Below, piece by piece: positions 38,903 to 39,365 of a stretch of DNA of 39,365 nucleotides. The translations under genes were made by a program, and so were the position numbers. The notes under the pieces are model-generated. The model saw nothing but the letters and a program-made list of their open reading frames with translations, was not told the DNA's origin and did not search any database. How positions within the stretch are numbered: the stretch's first letter is position 1; the number at the start of each line of letters is the position of its first letter. This stretch comes from Candidatus Burarchaeum sp. (GTDB lineage Archaea; Micrarchaeota; Micrarchaeia; Burarchaeales; Burarchaeaceae), in the NCBI RefSeq assembly GCF_030646255.1, contig NZ_JAUSNF010000001.1, positions 1 through 39,365 of the forward strand, written 5' to 3'.

Positions 38903-39365
38903 TCAGGGTGCGAGGATTCCCTCCATAAGCCTGTTTGCGTGCCGGTAGGATTCCATCGAGCCGATGTCAAGCCAGTACTTGGGCTTGTAAATGTGGCCGA
39001 AAAGTTTTCCCTCGGCCGCAAGAAGCGGGAAGAGGCTGTGCTCGACCTTTATCTTGCCGTGCGGTATGCGGCTTATTTCCTCGTGCTCGACAACATAGTA
39101 GCCTGCATTCGCGAGGTTTGAGGGCGCCTTGGCGCGCGCCGGTTTTTCTACGAATGAAATTATGCGGTCCTGCTTCATCTTCACGACTCCGAAACGGCTT
39201 ACATCCACCCAAGGCACGCGGAAGAGCGCCACGGTTGCGCGCGCTTTATTCTTCTTATGGAATTTCAGCAGCTTGCCGGCATCTAGGTTTGTCACGTTGT
39301 CCCCGTAAGCAACCATGACCGGGCCGCGAAGGTTTTTCTCGATTGCGATTGAGCGCAAGTCCCCG
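38903..39365 (-). CDS. Sugar-phosphate nucleotidyltransferase, C-terminal part (cut by window end)
   Basis: The frame is open to the window edge, so the N-terminal GxGTRL and KP motifs are missing. The visible 154 residues start GDLRSIAIEKNLRGPVMVAYGDNVTNLD (AYGDN metal Asp). RFGVVKMKQDRIISFVEKPARAKAPSNLANAGYYVVEHE (EKP lysine) and KPKYWLDIGSMESYRHAN follow. These are the C-terminal half of glucose/mannose-1-phosphate nucleotidyltransferases. It could be the missing mannose-1-phosphate guanylyltransferase for the gmd module, or another NDP-hexose pyrophosphorylase; the visible half does not decide. It is first or early in an operon with the GT-C, small membrane and GT4 genes. Confidence 0.85.
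   Translation of the reverse strand, partial: GDLRSIAIEKNLRGPVMVAYGDNVTNLDAGKLLKFHKKNKARATVALFRVPWVDVSRFGVVKMKQDRIISFVEKPARAKAPSNLANAGYYVVEHEEISRIPHGKIKVEHSLFPLLAAEGKLFGHIYKPKYWLDIGSMESYRHANRLMEGILAP

Overview
The window reads as archaeal chromosomal DNA of moderately high GC. The evidence is: TATA boxes about 25-28 nt upstream of many start codons (leaderless transcripts) mixed with Shine-Dalgarno (SD) starts inside operons; two pilin-like proteins with class III (QxSxE) signal peptides; a DUF2070 membrane protein; an ADP-dependent sugar kinase; an archaeal type II secretion F protein; and a tRNA gene whose two introns show bulge-helix-bulge (BHB) splice motifs. A euryarchaeal or DPANN-type archaeon (Micrarchaeota or Diapherotrites-like) fits, but I cannot fix the lineage from sequence alone.

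Layout. 1-3286: sugar genes: the end of an RmlD-like reductase, an RfbH-type CDP-4-keto-6-deoxyglucose 3-dehydrase, a GT2 glycosyltransferase and, convergent, an RfbF-type cytidylyltransferase. 3287-4302: a structured region with a hairpin-rich element having terminal inverted repeats, a small DUF736-like gene, and a minus-strand tRNA-Gly(CCC) interrupted at 37/38 and in the T-loop at 59/60. 4303-12106: housekeeping and surface genes: ADP-dependent kinase, two class III signal peptide proteins, DUF2070, alpha/beta hydrolase, Cys/Met-metabolism PLP enzyme, T2SS-F protein and a K+ channel. 12156-16720 (minus): a GDP-deoxymannose module of phosphomannomutase, a PLP enzyme with His in place of the Schiff-base Lys, GDP-fucose-synthase-like and Gmd, next to a divergent flippase. 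18526-25154: two B12-type radical SAM proteins, a ferredoxin and three glycosyltransferases. 25199-32850: a second nucleotide-sugar block with a Gfo/Idh dehydrogenase, an aminotransferase and a divergent N-formyltransferase, RmlA, RmlD and RmlC-like proteins, an SDR epimerase, and a ribbon-helix-helix/nucleotidyltransferase fusion beside a four-half-site operator-like repeat. 32873-39365: glycosyltransferases, a GT-C membrane enzyme, a 46-residue membrane protein and a partial nucleotidyltransferase.

Taken together this is a surface-glycan island (S-layer, lipid or extracellular polysaccharide) able to make at least two 3-deoxy sugars (CDP and GDP branches) and probably a formamido sugar. Three AT-richer genes sit singly among the GC-rich sugar genes: a PD-(D/E)XK-like protein, a HEPN-like protein and a protein with an NTAN1/CheD-like C-terminus. 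They look acquired. The findings I rate highest are the two-intron tRNA-Gly, the RHH-nucleotidyltransferase fusion with its putative operator, the NTAN1-like protein, and the pair of His-type PLP dehydrases.
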